From Nitrospirota bacterium (GTDB lineage Bacteria > Nitrospirota > Thermodesulfovibrionia > Thermodesulfovibrionales > Dissulfurispiraceae), in contig JBFMHE010000016.1 of assembly GCA_040752355.1 (NCBI GenBank), positions 26,635 to 90,634 of the forward strand: a stretch of 64,000 nt of DNA. The letters run 5' to 3'. Below the pieces are notes generated by a model, which was given only the letters and a program-made list of their open reading frames with translations, searched no databases and was not told the origin of the DNA. Below are positions 1 to 8,073 of the stretch, one piece after another (within the stretch, counting starts at the first letter, position 1; every line of letters begins with the position of its first letter). The translations under genes and the position numbers were made by a program.

Positions 1-1535
1 GTCACACCGAGCATCAGGGTGACCGCGAAGCCCTTGATCGGCCCGGTGCCGAACTGGAACAGCACCGCAGCGGTCAGCAGCGTGGTGACATGGGAATCGA
101 AGATGGTCCAGAACGCCTTCTTGTAGCCGCCGTCCACCGCTGCCTTCGGCGTCTTGCCGCTGCGCAGCTCCTCCCGCATACGCTCGAACATGAGCACGTT
201 GGAGTCGACGGCCATACCGATAGTCAGGATGATACCCGCAATGCCGGGCAGGGTGAGCGTCGCATTCAGCGAAGCCATCGCCCCCAGGAGGAGAATGATG
301 TTCAGCAGCAGCGCGAAGTCGGCGATGACGCCCGAAAGCTTGTAGTAGACGATCATGAAGACGACGACGAGGATCGTTCCCACGATGCCCGCCAGCTTGC
401 CCGCATCGATCGAGTCCCGTCCCAGGGACGGCCCTACCGTCACGTTCTGGAGCGTCTTCAGGGGCGCCGGCAGGGCGCCGGCGCGCAGGACGATGGCGAG
501 GTCCCTCGCCTCTTCCATGGTGAAGCTCCCGGTGATCTGGGCGTCGCCGCCGCTGATGCGCTCCTGGATGACCGGCGCGGAGTAGACGTTGCCGTCGAGG
601 ATGATCGCGAGGCGCTTCTTGACGTTCGCTCCCGTTATGTCCTCGAAGATCTTCGCACCGGCGCTGTCGAAGGTGATGCCGACATAGGGCTCGCTGAACC
701 GCTGGTCGATATTGACCTTGGCCTCGGTGAGCAGGTCGCCGGTGAGAAGCGTCTGTTTCTTGAGCAGGATAGGGTGCTTGGTGACGAGCCCGGTCTCCGG
801 GTTGGTGACCCGCTGGAAGAGTATCTCGCTGTCCTCCGGGATCTTGCCCTGGAAACGGTCGATGAGCGTCTGCTCCTCGCCGGGCAGGATCGAGGCCGGC
901 AGCTCCGCGGCGACCGGCGCCTCGTCATTGACGATCTTGAATTCGAGCTGCGCCGTCCTGCCGATGATGTCCACCGCGCGCTTGGGATCCCGCACTCCCG
1001 GCAGCTGGACGACGATCTCGTTCTCCGCCTGGCGGTGAATAGTCGGCTCGGCAACACCGAACTGGTCGATCCTGTTCCGTATGATCTCGAGCACCTGGTC
1101 CGTGGCGGTATCCTTGATTCTCTTCTGCTCCGCAGCGGACAGCCCGTAGTGCAGCGCAGCGCCGCTCTCCGCAAGGGTGAGCGACGGGTAGGTCTCTTCA
1201 ATGGCCTTGCGCACGTCCATGGTGGCCGGCGTGACAACGATGGAAGCCCCTTCCTTCTTTACCGTCGCCTGGATCTTCTTGCGCTCCAGGAGCCCGCCGA
1301 GAGACGAAGCGATGCGCTCGGTCGCGATATCGACCGCCTTATCGCCCTCCACCTCGAAGACGAGGTGCAGCCCGCCCTGGAGATCGAGCCCCAGCACAAT
1401 GCCCTTGGCCGGCATGTTCTTCTTCCACCAGTCGGGCAGGCCCTGGAAGAGCGGCAGGTTAGGCAGGAAAAATACTATCGAAAGAACTACGGTAATCGCG
1501 ATAAGGATTACCCTCCACAAAACCCCCTTCTTCAT
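1..1535 (-). CDS. secD: Protein translocase subunit SecD (3' end cut by window edge)
   Basis: Inner-membrane component of the SecDF complex, which uses the proton gradient to help pull secreted proteins through SecYEG. The reading frame is open from an ATG at 1533-1535, preceded by GGAGGA, to the window edge, so the C-terminus is missing. The N-terminus starts [19 protein letters not shown], a first membrane segment, followed by the family motif [15 protein letters not shown] periplasmic P1 domain follows (about residues 60-370). Near the edge is the transmembrane-4 signature [17 protein letters not shown]. It lies just downstream of yajC in the same direction, the usual yajC-secD-secF order. 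secF would be expected beyond the left edge. Confidence 0.95.
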   Translation of the reverse strand, partial: MKKGVLWRVILIAITVVLSIVFFLPNLPLFQGLPDWWKKNMPAKGIVLGLDLQGGLHLVFEVEGDKAVDIATERIASSLGGLLERKKIQATVKKEGASIVVTPATMDVRKAIEETYPSLTLAESGAALHYGLSAAEQKRIKDTATDQVLEIIRNRIDQFGVAEPTIHRQAENEIVVQLPGVRDPKRAVDIIGRTAQLEFKIVNDEAPVAAELPASILPGEEQTLIDRFQGKIPEDSEILFQRVTNPETGLVTKHPILLKKQTLLTGDLLTEAKVNIDQRFSEPYVGITFDSAGAKIFEDITGANVKKRLAIILDGNVYSAPVIQERISGGDAQITGSFTMEEARDLAIVLRAGALPAPLKTLQNVTVGPSLGRDSIDAGKLAGIVGTILVVVFMIVYYKLSGVIADFALLLNIILLLGAMASLNATLTLPGIAGIILTIGMAVDSNVLMFERMREELRSGKTPKAAVDGGYKKAFWTIFDSHVTTLLTAAVLFQFGTGPIKGFAVTLMLGV

Positions 1536-1619
1536 CTATGTCCCATCCTCCGTATTTCTAAACCCTACTCGTACAGGTATTCGTTCGTCCTTTAGGATTT
1601 AGGATTTTGGCTTTGACCG

Positions 1620-1973
1620 TTAGTCTTCGTCAGACGCCGGACGGACGGCAGCGATATACCCCTTGCCGAACTTCACCTTCACGTTTTCGGCTACCTTGAG
1701 GACCACCGTATTCGTTCCGACACTTTCCACAACGCCGTAAATGCCCCCGGCGGTGACTACCTTATCGCCCTTCTTGACATTGTCGAGCATCTGTTTGTGC
1801 TCTTTCGCCTTCTTCTGCTGCGGCCTGATGAGCAGGAAGTAGAAGACGACGAAGATCAGCACCAGGGGAAGCAGGCTGCCCAGAACCCCCTGTATTCCGC
1901 CCCCTTGTCCTCCGCCCTGCGGAGCAGGTCCCATGGCATAGGCCTCGGACGCTAATCCCAAAAGTGATATCAT
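1620..1973 (-). CDS. yajC: Preprotein translocase subunit YajC
   Basis: Small single-pass membrane protein that associates with SecDF. It has 117 residues. A Gly/Gln-rich N-terminal stretch (GGGQGGGIQG) precedes a membrane helix ending in the family hallmark FYFLLIRPQQKKAKEH. Then comes the conserved cytosolic beta domain with GDKVVTAGGIYGVV. It is followed after about 85 bp by secD, which fits one operon. The gap holds a short repeated word (TTTAGGATTTAGGATTTTGG, about 1590-1610). Confidence 0.95.
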   Translation of the reverse strand: MISLLGLASEAYAMGPAPQGGGQGGGIQGVLGSLLPLVLIFVVFYFLLIRPQQKKAKEHKQMLDNVKKGDKVVTAGGIYGVVESVGTNTVVLKVAENVKVKFGKGYIAAVRPASDED

Positions 1974-2106
1974 TGCCGCACCTCCCGTATACGATGTAGT
2001 TCGCTGATGAGCATATAAGGCAAGCGTTTCGAGAAATTTCCTTATATAGTAACAGTCTTACATAAAAATCGCAAGATTTCCGGGGCTCGGGAGGGCAGAG
2101 AGGATA

Positions 2107-2940
2107 TCACGGGACGAGAGAGAGCTCTTTCAGATAGCGCTCGAAGAGCGCGAGCCCCTTCCTGTGCTCCGCGGTGAGCTCATAGTCGAGCTTGCTCCAG
2201 TAGTCGAGTATCTCCCCTTCGGACATGAACGCCCTCAGCGGCGAATGCCGCGCGATCTCGGGAAGAGCCCTGAGCGCCCGCTCCTTCGCCGCATCCAGGT
2301 CCTTCAAAAAGGCGTCGAGCGCCGGCGCCTTCTCCCCGATGCCGGGACGCACGATCCAGAGCGCGAAGACAAAGGGGAGCCCGGTATGCCGGTACCAGAG
2401 CTCGCCGAGGTCATATGCAACGGGGCAAGGGGCAGGGGGCAAGGGGCAGGGATGTTCCGCCTCTCGCCCCCTTGCTCCCTGTCCCTTTGCGTACTTGAGC
2501 GCATCGTCGCCGATGAGGAGAAAGGCCGCTGCGCCGGCATCCTCGGGCGCCTCCGACACGATGAACGTGCTCCGCACCTCGTGGAAGCGTTCAAGGATGA
2601 TGCGCAGCAGGGCGACGGAGGTCTCCGACTGCGCGGTGACGGCGATCGTCGCGCCGGCCAGCTCCCCGGGAGGACGCTCTGAAAAGAGAAAGACGCTCCC
2701 CACCGGCCCCCGGGAGCTGATGGAGTGCCCTTCGACGATGCGATAGAAGGCAGCGTCCCGCAGATACTCGATCGATGAGGAGGGGCTGATATCGACAGCG
2801 CCCTCGCGGAGCATCCGGTTTACCCGCGAGGGGACGCCTTCGACGAACTCGTAGGACGAGCAGTCGAAGGCGGTCTCGAGGGTATAGAAAATGGGGAAGA
2901 GATTCGCGTACGGGATCTTCCCGACTCTGAGCTTCTCCAT
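2107..2940 (-). CDS. mqnA: Chorismate dehydratase MqnA, with in-frame low-complexity insertion
   Basis: First enzyme of the futalosine menaquinone pathway: it dehydrates chorismate to 3-[(1-carboxyvinyl)oxy]benzoate. The family start GKIPYANLFPIFYTLE and the later YDLGELWYRHTGLPFVFALW are clear. The 277-residue length is about right for a periplasmic-binding-like fold enzyme. Between LLIGDDALKYA and YDLGELW sits an unusual stretch of about 22 residues rich in Gly, Pro and Cys. It is encoded by a G-rich repeat (2421-2491) and looks like an in-frame insertion. The frame stays open, so the enzyme may still work if the insert forms a surface loop. It begins 9 bp downstream of the rtcB stop, so it probably shares that transcript. 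Confidence 0.88.
   Translation of the reverse strand: MEKLRVGKIPYANLFPIFYTLETAFDCSSYEFVEGVPSRVNRMLREGAVDISPSSSIEYLRDAAFYRIVEGHSISSRGPVGSVFLFSERPPGELAGATIAVTAQSETSVALLRIILERFHEVRSTFIVSEAPEDAGAAAFLLIGDDALKYAKGQGARGREAEHPCPLPPAPCPVAYDLGELWYRHTGLPFVFALWIVRPGIGEKAPALDAFLKDLDAAKERALRALPEIARHSPLRAFMSEGEILDYWSKLDYELTAEHRKGLALFERYLKELSLVP
2421..2491. repeat. Imperfect inverted G-rich repeat inserted in mqnA
   Basis: On the plus strand the word GGGGCAAGGGGCAGG is repeated at the left. It is answered on the right by an inverted, diverged copy (CCCCCTTGCTCCCTGTCCC), around a short centre near 2452-2465. The block keeps the mqnA frame. It resembles palindromic mini-elements that insert into coding regions. 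Confidence 0.6.
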
Positions 2941-2949
2941 GTAACCGCG

Positions 2950-4398
2950 TTATCCCTTCACCACGCCCAGGGGCCGGAGCCGCGCCACCTTTTTCGATAT
3001 CCCCGCATTATGGACCACGTTCACCACGTTGTCGATATCCTTGTACGCCTCCGACATCTCCTCGGCGAGCGTCTCCCGTCCGGCTGATTTGACGATGATC
3101 CCCTTGTCTTCCATTTCACGCCATATCGCCCTGCCCTTTGCCTGCCTGATCGCCTGGTGGCGCGAGAGCATCCTGCCGGCGCCATGACAGGTCGAGCCGA
3201 AGGTCTCCTGCATCGCCCGCTCGGTGCCGAGGAGGACAAAGGAGGCCCGTCCCATATCGCCGGGAATGAGCACCGGCTGGCCGAGCGGCCGATAGATATC
3301 CGGCAGCTCGGGATGCCCCGGGGGAAAGGCCCTCGTGCTTCCCTTGCGATGCACCACGACCTTTCTCTTCCGCCCGTTGACGGTATGCTCCTCGATCTTG
3401 GCGATGTTGTGGGCCACGTCGTAAACGAGCGACATGCCCAGCTCTCTCGGCGAGCGGCCGAAGGTCTGCATGAAGGCCTCCCGCGCCCAGTGCATGATGC
3501 ACTGCCGGTTCGCCCAGGCGTAATTCGCGGCAGCCCTCATCGCGCCGAGATACTCCTGCGCCTCGCGGCTCGCGACCGGCGCGCAGGCGAGCTCGCGGTC
3601 GGGCAGGCTGATGCCGTACTTCTCGACCGCCCGCGCCATGACCTCCAGGAAATCGGTGCATACCTGGTGCCCGAAGCCCCGCGAGCCGGTATGGATCATC
3701 ACGGTCACCTGCCCCGGGAAGAGGCCGAGCGCGTTTGCCGCCTTCTCCTCGTAAACCGTATCGACATACTGCACTTCGAGAAAATGGTTGCCGCTGCCGA
3801 GCGTACCCTGCTGCGCCCTGCCCCGCTCGTAGGCCTTCTTGCTGATGAGGCCGGGGTCGGCGCCGTCGATGCAGCCGCCCGACTCGATCCGTTCGAGGTC
3901 CGACAGCTCCCCGTATCCCTGCTCTACGGCCCACCGCGCGCCTTTCAGCAATAATCTCCGTTCGTCATCGGGACCGAGCCGGATCTTCCCCTTCGAGCCC
4001 ACTCCCGAAGGCACTTCGTTGTAGAGGACCCCGACGAGGTCCTTCATCCTCGGGACAATCTCATCTTTCGTGAGATTGCTCCTGAGGAGCCGGACCCCTC
4101 AATTGATGTCGTAGCCCACCCCGCCCGGGGATATGATACCCTCCTGCATGTCGAAGGCGGCGACGCCGCCTATCGAGAAGCCGTACCCGGTATGGACGTC
4201 CGGCATGGCGAGGGATGCGCCGACAATGCCCGGCAGGGTCGCGACGTTCGCCACCTGCTCCACCGAACCCGCTTCGAGCGCTTCCTCGAGGACGCTGTCG
4301 ACATAGATTATACCCCTGGTCCTCATGCCCGGCTTGTAATCGTCCGGCACCTCGACCCTGTTTGCATCCAGTCTCTTGAGCTTCTCAACCAGCGGCAT
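2950..4398 (-). CDS. rtcB: RNA-splicing ligase RtcB, candidate selenoprotein (in-frame TGA at the metal-binding Cys)
   Basis: GTP- and Mn-dependent RNA ligase joining 2',3'-cyclic phosphate or 3'-phosphate ends to 5'-OH ends. Two abutting reading frames, 4099-4398 and 2950-4098, together give a full-length RtcB of 482 residues. They are split only by one TGA at 4099-4101. The motif reads GVGYDIN-[TGA]-GVRLL, where the family has GYDINCGVR. That Cys is an active-site metal ligand. Downstream motifs are intact: [35 protein letters not shown], and [10 protein letters not shown] with the guanylylated His. No other stop or frameshift is seen, and a hairpin follows the TGA at SECIS distance. Archease, its activator, lies 26 bp upstream. 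Selenocysteine insertion is inferred. A nonsense mutation or base error is the alternative. Confidence 0.85.
4056..4101 (-). promoter_or_regulatory. Candidate bacterial SECIS hairpin after the rtcB TGA
   Basis: Reading the minus strand, TGA (4101-4099) is followed by 20 nt, then CAATCTCA, loop CGAAAGA, and TGAGATTG. This is a perfect 8-bp stem with a 7-nt loop. The loop begins 28 nt after the TGA and has G at its second position. Both features fall within the loose consensus for bacterial SECIS elements. A smaller GCTCC/GGAGC stem lies just before it. It overlaps conserved coding sequence, so some structure could be coincidence. Confidence 0.55.
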
Positions 4399-4424
4399 AG
4401 GAACCCTCCTGAATTCTGCTTATA

Positions 4425-4838
4425 TCATATATCGAAAATCACCGCGACCTCCCACCGGCCGTCCGACTCGGCCACTTTGATGCGGTGGTAGGTCGCAGCC
4501 TTGATGAGCAGCCGCCGCTCATGCCGGTCGGCATCGAACTCCTCTCCATGCACCGTCGCCCTGATCGCGGTATCGGAGAGCTCGGCGATATCGACGCGCT
4601 TGCCGATAAAGCCGTAGGTGTCGAAGTGGAATATCAGCTCGTTGAGATAGTTGACGAGCAAGCCTTCCGGAGAGTCCCCTTCTGCCCTCACCTCGAGGTC
4701 CTGCCTCTCCGTGATCGCGGACAGATCGGTGATCAGAGCGTACATGCCGAGAGCGGCATTGCCGAAGGCCTCCTCGCGGCTCGCGCCGAAGGCCTCCAGC
4801 CCCACATCGCCGGAGAGATCGAGCACCCTGAAATTCAT
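4425..4838 (-). CDS. Archease, RtcB activator
   Basis: Small protein that speeds RtcB turnover by promoting its guanylylation. It is about 138 residues and starts MNFRVLDLSGDVGLEAFG, matching the family start with a metal-binding Asp in a (T/S)xDVG(I/L)EA context. It ends with KAATYHRIKV and the acidic C-terminus VAVIFDI. The internal ATG at 4838 fits the family N-terminus better than an ATG five codons upstream. Neither has a strong ribosome site. It sits directly before rtcB in the same direction, the classic archease-rtcB pair. This supports the view that the TGA-containing rtcB is still used. Confidence 0.88.
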   Translation of the reverse strand: MNFRVLDLSGDVGLEAFGASREEAFGNAALGMYALITDLSAITERQDLEVRAEGDSPEGLLVNYLNELIFHFDTYGFIGKRVDIAELSDTAIRATVHGEEFDADRHERRLLIKAATYHRIKVAESDGRWEVAVIFDI

Positions 4839-4949
4839 ACTAAATAATAGCACACGGCTAGCCGGAATACGCGCGAGACGGACAAACGATGAGCGTGAGG
4901 CGGGCGAATAGAGAAGAGGGATGCTGGTATTGCCGTAAGCTCCCTCTTC

Positions 4950-4977
4950 TTCTTACTTCTTACTTCTTACTTCTTAC
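4950..4977. repeat. Four perfect 7-bp tandem repeats (TTCTTAC)
   Basis: TTCTTAC occurs four times head to tail in the divergent region between archease and the release-factor-like gene. It ends 13 bp before a TATAAT box, so the -35 region of that promoter falls inside the repeat. Copy-number change by slippage could alter spacing upstream of the core promoter. Confidence 0.85.
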
Positions 4978-5015
4978 TTTTCTGTTTTGCTATAATTATT
5001 TCAGTTGGGGGAAGG
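4966..5015 (+). promoter_or_regulatory. Putative promoter and ribosome site for the GGQ gene
   Basis: A perfect TATAAT stands at 4991-4996. No good -35 is seen: the spaced position lies in the TTCTTAC repeat. A GGGGGAAGG ribosome site (5007-5015) favours the ATG at 5022 over the one at 5016. Confidence 0.5.
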
Positions 5016-5021
5016 ATGAGG

Positions 5022-5384
5022 ATGATCACGTTTGCGGTAAGCGAAGAGAAGAACCGCTGGCTCAGGGCCAGGATGGAAGAGCTCGGCATCGCCGAGGCCG
5101 ATATCGAGGAGAAGTTCATCCGCTCTTCCGGCAAGGGCGGGCAGCATGTGAACAAGGCCTCCACCTGCGTCTATATCAGGCACCTGCCGACCGGCATCGA
5201 GATAAAATGCATGAAGGACCGGAGCCAGTCCGTGAACCGCTTCCTCGCGCGGCGGGAGCTCGTCGAGGCCGTTGAGCGGAGGTCGGGCGTGATGACCGCG
5301 GAAGATATCAAAAGAGAGAGGATAAGAAAGCAGAAGGCGAAGAGCAGGAGACGGTCGCAGGCAAAGCATCAGGAGAGGGCATAA
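5022..5384 (+). CDS. Peptide chain release factor-like protein with GGQ motif
   Basis: About 120 residues with only the peptidyl-tRNA hydrolase domain of class I release factors. SSGKGGQHVNKAST carries the catalytic GGQ loop, followed by VYIRHLPTGIEIKCMKDRSQ and a basic tail (RIRKQKAKSRRRSQAKH). There are no stop-codon recognition domains. By family knowledge such proteins rescue stalled ribosomes; the basic tail resembles the ArfB/ICT1 type that enters the empty mRNA channel. It is much shorter than PrfH, the release factor linked to some RtcB paralogs. It is divergently placed next to archease-rtcB, which suggests, without proof, a shared role in ribosome or RNA damage. Confidence 0.8.
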   Translation: MITFAVSEEKNRWLRARMEELGIAEADIEEKFIRSSGKGGQHVNKASTCVYIRHLPTGIEIKCMKDRSQSVNRFLARRELVEAVERRSGVMTAEDIKRERIRKQKAKSRRRSQAKHQERA

Positions 5385-5405
5385 AAGCTCCCGCCGTTCG
5401 CCGGA

Positions 5406-6125
5406 CTATCTCTTTCTCCCGATCATATCGAGGACCTCTATAATGCTGTCCGCCATCAGGCGTATCGCCCGCTCCCCCTTCTCTCTCGAGGCCTTTTTCG
5501 GATCGCCCCAGACGCCGCCCGGCCAATATTTGACCTTGTCCTTTACACTGAAGGGTTTGGGGATTGCGGGATACTCTTCGGCAGCCCTTCCTTTGACCAG
5601 CCCGGGAGCGAGATAGAGCATCATCGAAGTCTCGATCTCGCCCGCGTGAGAATCGTTGGCGGTCTCGGCGATCTGGGAGAGCTCTCTCCAGAGGAGATCG
5701 TAGGGGGTGAAGGCGGCAATCGCTGCATTATCCAATGTCTCGACCAGCTCCTCCGCTGTTTCTTTGAGCGCCGCCATGTGCTGGCTTCCTCCATGCCCCG
5801 AGACGAGGATGAAGTTCCGCAGCCCCTTCTTGTACGCCTCTGTCACGAGGTCCCTCGAAAGGGACCTGAGCGTTGCAGGAGAGATGCTGATCGTACCCGG
5901 GTGATCTTTCGTCGTGGTGCAGACGCCGTAGTACGTGAGAGGAGCGAGAAAGAATTTCCGTTTCTCCGCCGCCAGCTTGAGCGCCTCATCGATGATAAGG
6001 GAGTCGGTGTGCAGGGGGAGATGGCTGCCGTGCTCCTCGATCGTGCCGAACGGATAGACGATCGTCTTCGTCTGCCTGAGGTATTTCTTGAACTCGTTCA
6101 TGGTGATCTGCTCTAAGCGTATCAT
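5406..6125 (-). CDS. Creatininase-family amidohydrolase
   Basis: Member of the creatinine amidohydrolase / MftE-like fold. It has 239 residues. Metal ligands are visible in GTIEEHGSHLPLHTD (about residues 27-41), LVSGHGGSQ and the later DSHAGEIETSMMLYLAPG. The usual length is 240-260. Members cut amide bonds in creatinine, in riboflavin or deazaflavin precursors, or in mycofactocin precursor peptide. No mycofactocin or F420 gene is adjacent, so the substrate is unknown. It stands convergent to the GGQ gene with about 20 bp between stops. Confidence 0.85.
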   Translation of the reverse strand: MIRLEQITMNEFKKYLRQTKTIVYPFGTIEEHGSHLPLHTDSLIIDEALKLAAEKRKFFLAPLTYYGVCTTTKDHPGTISISPATLRSLSRDLVTEAYKKGLRNFILVSGHGGSQHMAALKETAEELVETLDNAAIAAFTPYDLLWRELSQIAETANDSHAGEIETSMMLYLAPGLVKGRAAEEYPAIPKPFSVKDKVKYWPGGVWGDPKKASREKGERAIRLMADSIIEVLDMIGRKR

Positions 6126-6271
6126 GGCGCTCCTCGGGGAAGTTTTAGGAAATTGTACCCGGCGGCGGGCCTGCGGTCAAGGGCAGAACGCGTTGCAAAA
6201 GCAGGACGAATAAGGTACGCTTATGTATGATCACGCCCGCCGGACACGGGATGCACAAGACGGAGGAGCAA

Positions 6272-7462
6272 ATGCCGCCCTCCACCGCTCCCACCTTCAC
6301 CGTCGATTCCGTTGCGCGGATATACAAGGGCGCCTTCTCTACTGCCGCCACCGTACAGCTGCTCCTCAAGGGCAGGGAGTCCTTCCAGACCATCTTCGAT
6401 GCGGTCGGCAAAGCGGAGAAATTCGTATGCCTCGAGTTCTACATCTACCGGAACGACGAGACCGGCACACAGCTCGCGGAGATACTGAAACAGAAGAGCC
6501 GCGAGGGAGTGAGAGTCTATTTACTCTACGACCACTTCGGCTCTCTCGGCACGCCCCGGAAATTCTGGCAGGACCTGAGGGCCGCAGGGGTGAAGATCTG
6601 CGCCTCCCGCCCCTTCAAATGGGCGGCGCCCTTCCATTACGTCCACCGGAACCATACCAAGCTGATCGTCATCGATGCAGAGAGGGCCTTTACCGGAGGA
6701 CTGAACATCGCCAACGAATACAGCGGCTTTCATCTCAGGATCAAAGGGATGGGCTGGCGCGATACGGGCATTCTCCTCGAGGGGCCGGTGGCCTATAAGC
6801 TCGCCGAGATATTTTCGAAGACATGGAATACCTGGAGCAAGGAGAGGATCAGACTCCCCTACGGCGGGACAAAGCACGCGCTGGACCTCTTCTGCGCGCC
6901 CACCGGCGCCTGTCCGCTCCCGGTCATGCCGATCTTCGTCACCTCCGCCCGGGGGAGGAGAAAGCTGCGGAGGGTCCTCTACTACAGCATCAACCATGCG
7001 CAAAAGAGCATCCTCCTGACGACCGCCTACTTTACCCCCAGCTGGCGCATGGTAGAGACGCTCGAGAACGCAGTCAACCGCGGGGTCGCCGTCAAGCTGC
7101 TCGTGCCCGGGGTCAGCGATGTCCCTGCCGCGTCCTACGCCGGACGTGCTTTCTTCTCACGCCTGCTCAGGGCCGGCGTCGAAATCCATACCTACAACGG
7201 TCAGATCCTCCACGCAAAGACCTTCATCTTCGACGGCTGCTGGAGCATCGTGGGGTCGACCAATCTCGATTTCCAGTCATTCCGCTACAACGACGAGGGC
7301 AATGTCGGCATCCTCCATGAAGGGTTCGCGGAGCAGATGAAAGATATCTTCGAGGAAGACCTGCGCAACGCGACCCGGATCACCCTCGACGAATGGCGGC
7401 GCAGGCCGATGAGCGACAAGCTTAAGGAGCACTTCTTCTCGCTCTTCAGGAGAAGGCTGTGA
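6272..7462 (+). CDS. Phospholipase D-family cardiolipin synthase
   Basis: Has two HKD motifs: HTKLIVIDAERAFTGG near residue 127 and HAKTFIFDGCWSIVGS near residue 313. This is the arrangement of cardiolipin synthases, which transfer phosphatidyl groups between phosphatidylglycerol molecules. No N-terminal membrane helices are present, so it resembles the ClsB type, peripheral on the inner membrane. The ATG at 6272 is preferred because GGAGGAG lies 5 nt before it; in-frame ATGs at 6227 and 6251 lack a comparable site. The C-terminus ends in the basic FFSLFRRRL. Confidence 0.88.
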   Translation: MPPSTAPTFTVDSVARIYKGAFSTAATVQLLLKGRESFQTIFDAVGKAEKFVCLEFYIYRNDETGTQLAEILKQKSREGVRVYLLYDHFGSLGTPRKFWQDLRAAGVKICASRPFKWAAPFHYVHRNHTKLIVIDAERAFTGGLNIANEYSGFHLRIKGMGWRDTGILLEGPVAYKLAEIFSKTWNTWSKERIRLPYGGTKHALDLFCAPTGACPLPVMPIFVTSARGRRKLRRVLYYSINHAQKSILLTTAYFTPSWRMVETLENAVNRGVAVKLLVPGVSDVPAASYAGRAFFSRLLRAGVEIHTYNGQILHAKTFIFDGCWSIVGSTNLDFQSFRYNDEGNVGILHEGFAEQMKDIFEEDLRNATRITLDEWRRRPMSDKLKEHFFSLFRRRL

Positions 7463-7484
7463 TACATGAACCTGAGCCTGGATA

Positions 7485-7518
7485 TTGACAAATTCATTAC
7501 AATGTAGTTACATTGTAA
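7485..7518 (+). promoter_or_regulatory. brnTA promoter with palindromic operator
   Basis: TTGACA at 7485-7490 is followed after 17-18 bp by a weak -10 (about 7508-7514). An inverted repeat with 10-bp perfect arms, TTACAATGTA / TACATTGTAA at 7497-7506 and 7509-7518, covers the -10. BrnA is known to autorepress its operon, so this is the likely BrnTA operator. The predicted transcript start falls almost on the brnT ATG, so the message may be nearly leaderless. Confidence 0.75.
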
Positions 7519-7520
7519 TC

Positions 7521-7808
7521 ATGAGCGGCATCCGATTTGAGTGGGATAAGCAGAAAAGTGTCTCGAACAATACCAAGCACGGAGTCACCTTTGAAGAGGC
7601 GCAGACAGTGTTTGTCGACGAGAGTGCTTTACTGGTTCACGACCCTGACCATTCGGATAACGAGGACCGGTTTATTCTTCTTGGCATGAGTGCTAAGTTC
7701 AGGATACTGGTTGTTTGTCATTGCTATCGCAAAGACAACGAAGTAATAAGAATCATTTCTGCTCGCAAAGCGACCCGCTCGGAGCAGAAACGCTACGGGG
7801 AAAGGTGA
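7521..7808 (+). CDS. brnT: BrnT-family toxin (type II toxin-antitoxin)
   Basis: 95 residues of the BrnT family, a RelE-fold ribonuclease. The hallmarks are FEWDKQKSVSNNTKHGVTFEEA at the N-terminus, then DPDHSDNEDRFILLG, and a C-terminal IRIISARKATRSEQKRYGE. The ATG at 7521 follows the palindromic operator directly. brnA comes 5 bp after the stop, the normal toxin-first order. Confidence 0.93.
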   Translation: MSGIRFEWDKQKSVSNNTKHGVTFEEAQTVFVDESALLVHDPDHSDNEDRFILLGMSAKFRILVVCHCYRKDNEVIRIISARKATRSEQKRYGER

Positions 7809-7813
7809 TTACC

Positions 7814-8029
7814 ATGAGAAAAGAATACGATTTTTCAAAGGCACAAAAAAACCCTTATGCCCGCAAGCTCAAGCGTCAAGTCACGCTCCGGATGGACGAA
7901 GACACCGTGGACTACTTCAAAACCCTCGCACAGGAACTCGGTGTCCCTTACCAAACGCTCATAAACCTCTACCTGCGGGATTGCGCGGCCTCGCACAAGA
8001 AATTATCGTTGCAGTGGAAGCACGCGTAA
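7814..8029 (+). CDS. brnA: BrnA-family antitoxin
   Basis: 71 residues. The start MRKEYDFSKAQKNPYARKLK and the following QVTLRMDEDTVDYFKTLAQELGVPYQTLINLYLRD form the ribbon-helix-helix DNA-binding antitoxin of BrnT. The preferred ATG at 7814 has AAAGGTG just upstream. It is expected to neutralise BrnT and bind the operator at 7497-7518. Confidence 0.92.
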   Translation: MRKEYDFSKAQKNPYARKLKRQVTLRMDEDTVDYFKTLAQELGVPYQTLINLYLRDCAASHKKLSLQWKHA

Positions 8030-8073
8030 TCGATTGAAGCGATTTCGCGATAGCGGCGGGAACGCTGTATGCT

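Noticed and set aside
90..1595. Long plus-strand open frame opposite secD
   Set aside because: High-GC shadow with Arg/Asp-rich, family-less translation; the minus strand encodes a clear SecD.
4099..4398. Treating the rtcB N-terminal frame as a separate 99-residue gene
   Set aside because: It stops exactly at the Cys codon of GYDINC and the next frame continues without shift; one gene with a TGA explains both.
2950..4398. General reassignment of TGA (recoded genetic code)
   Set aside because: Many genes in the window use TGA as a normal stop in ATGA overlaps (for example cse1-cas3, ABC operon), so only a local recoding is plausible.
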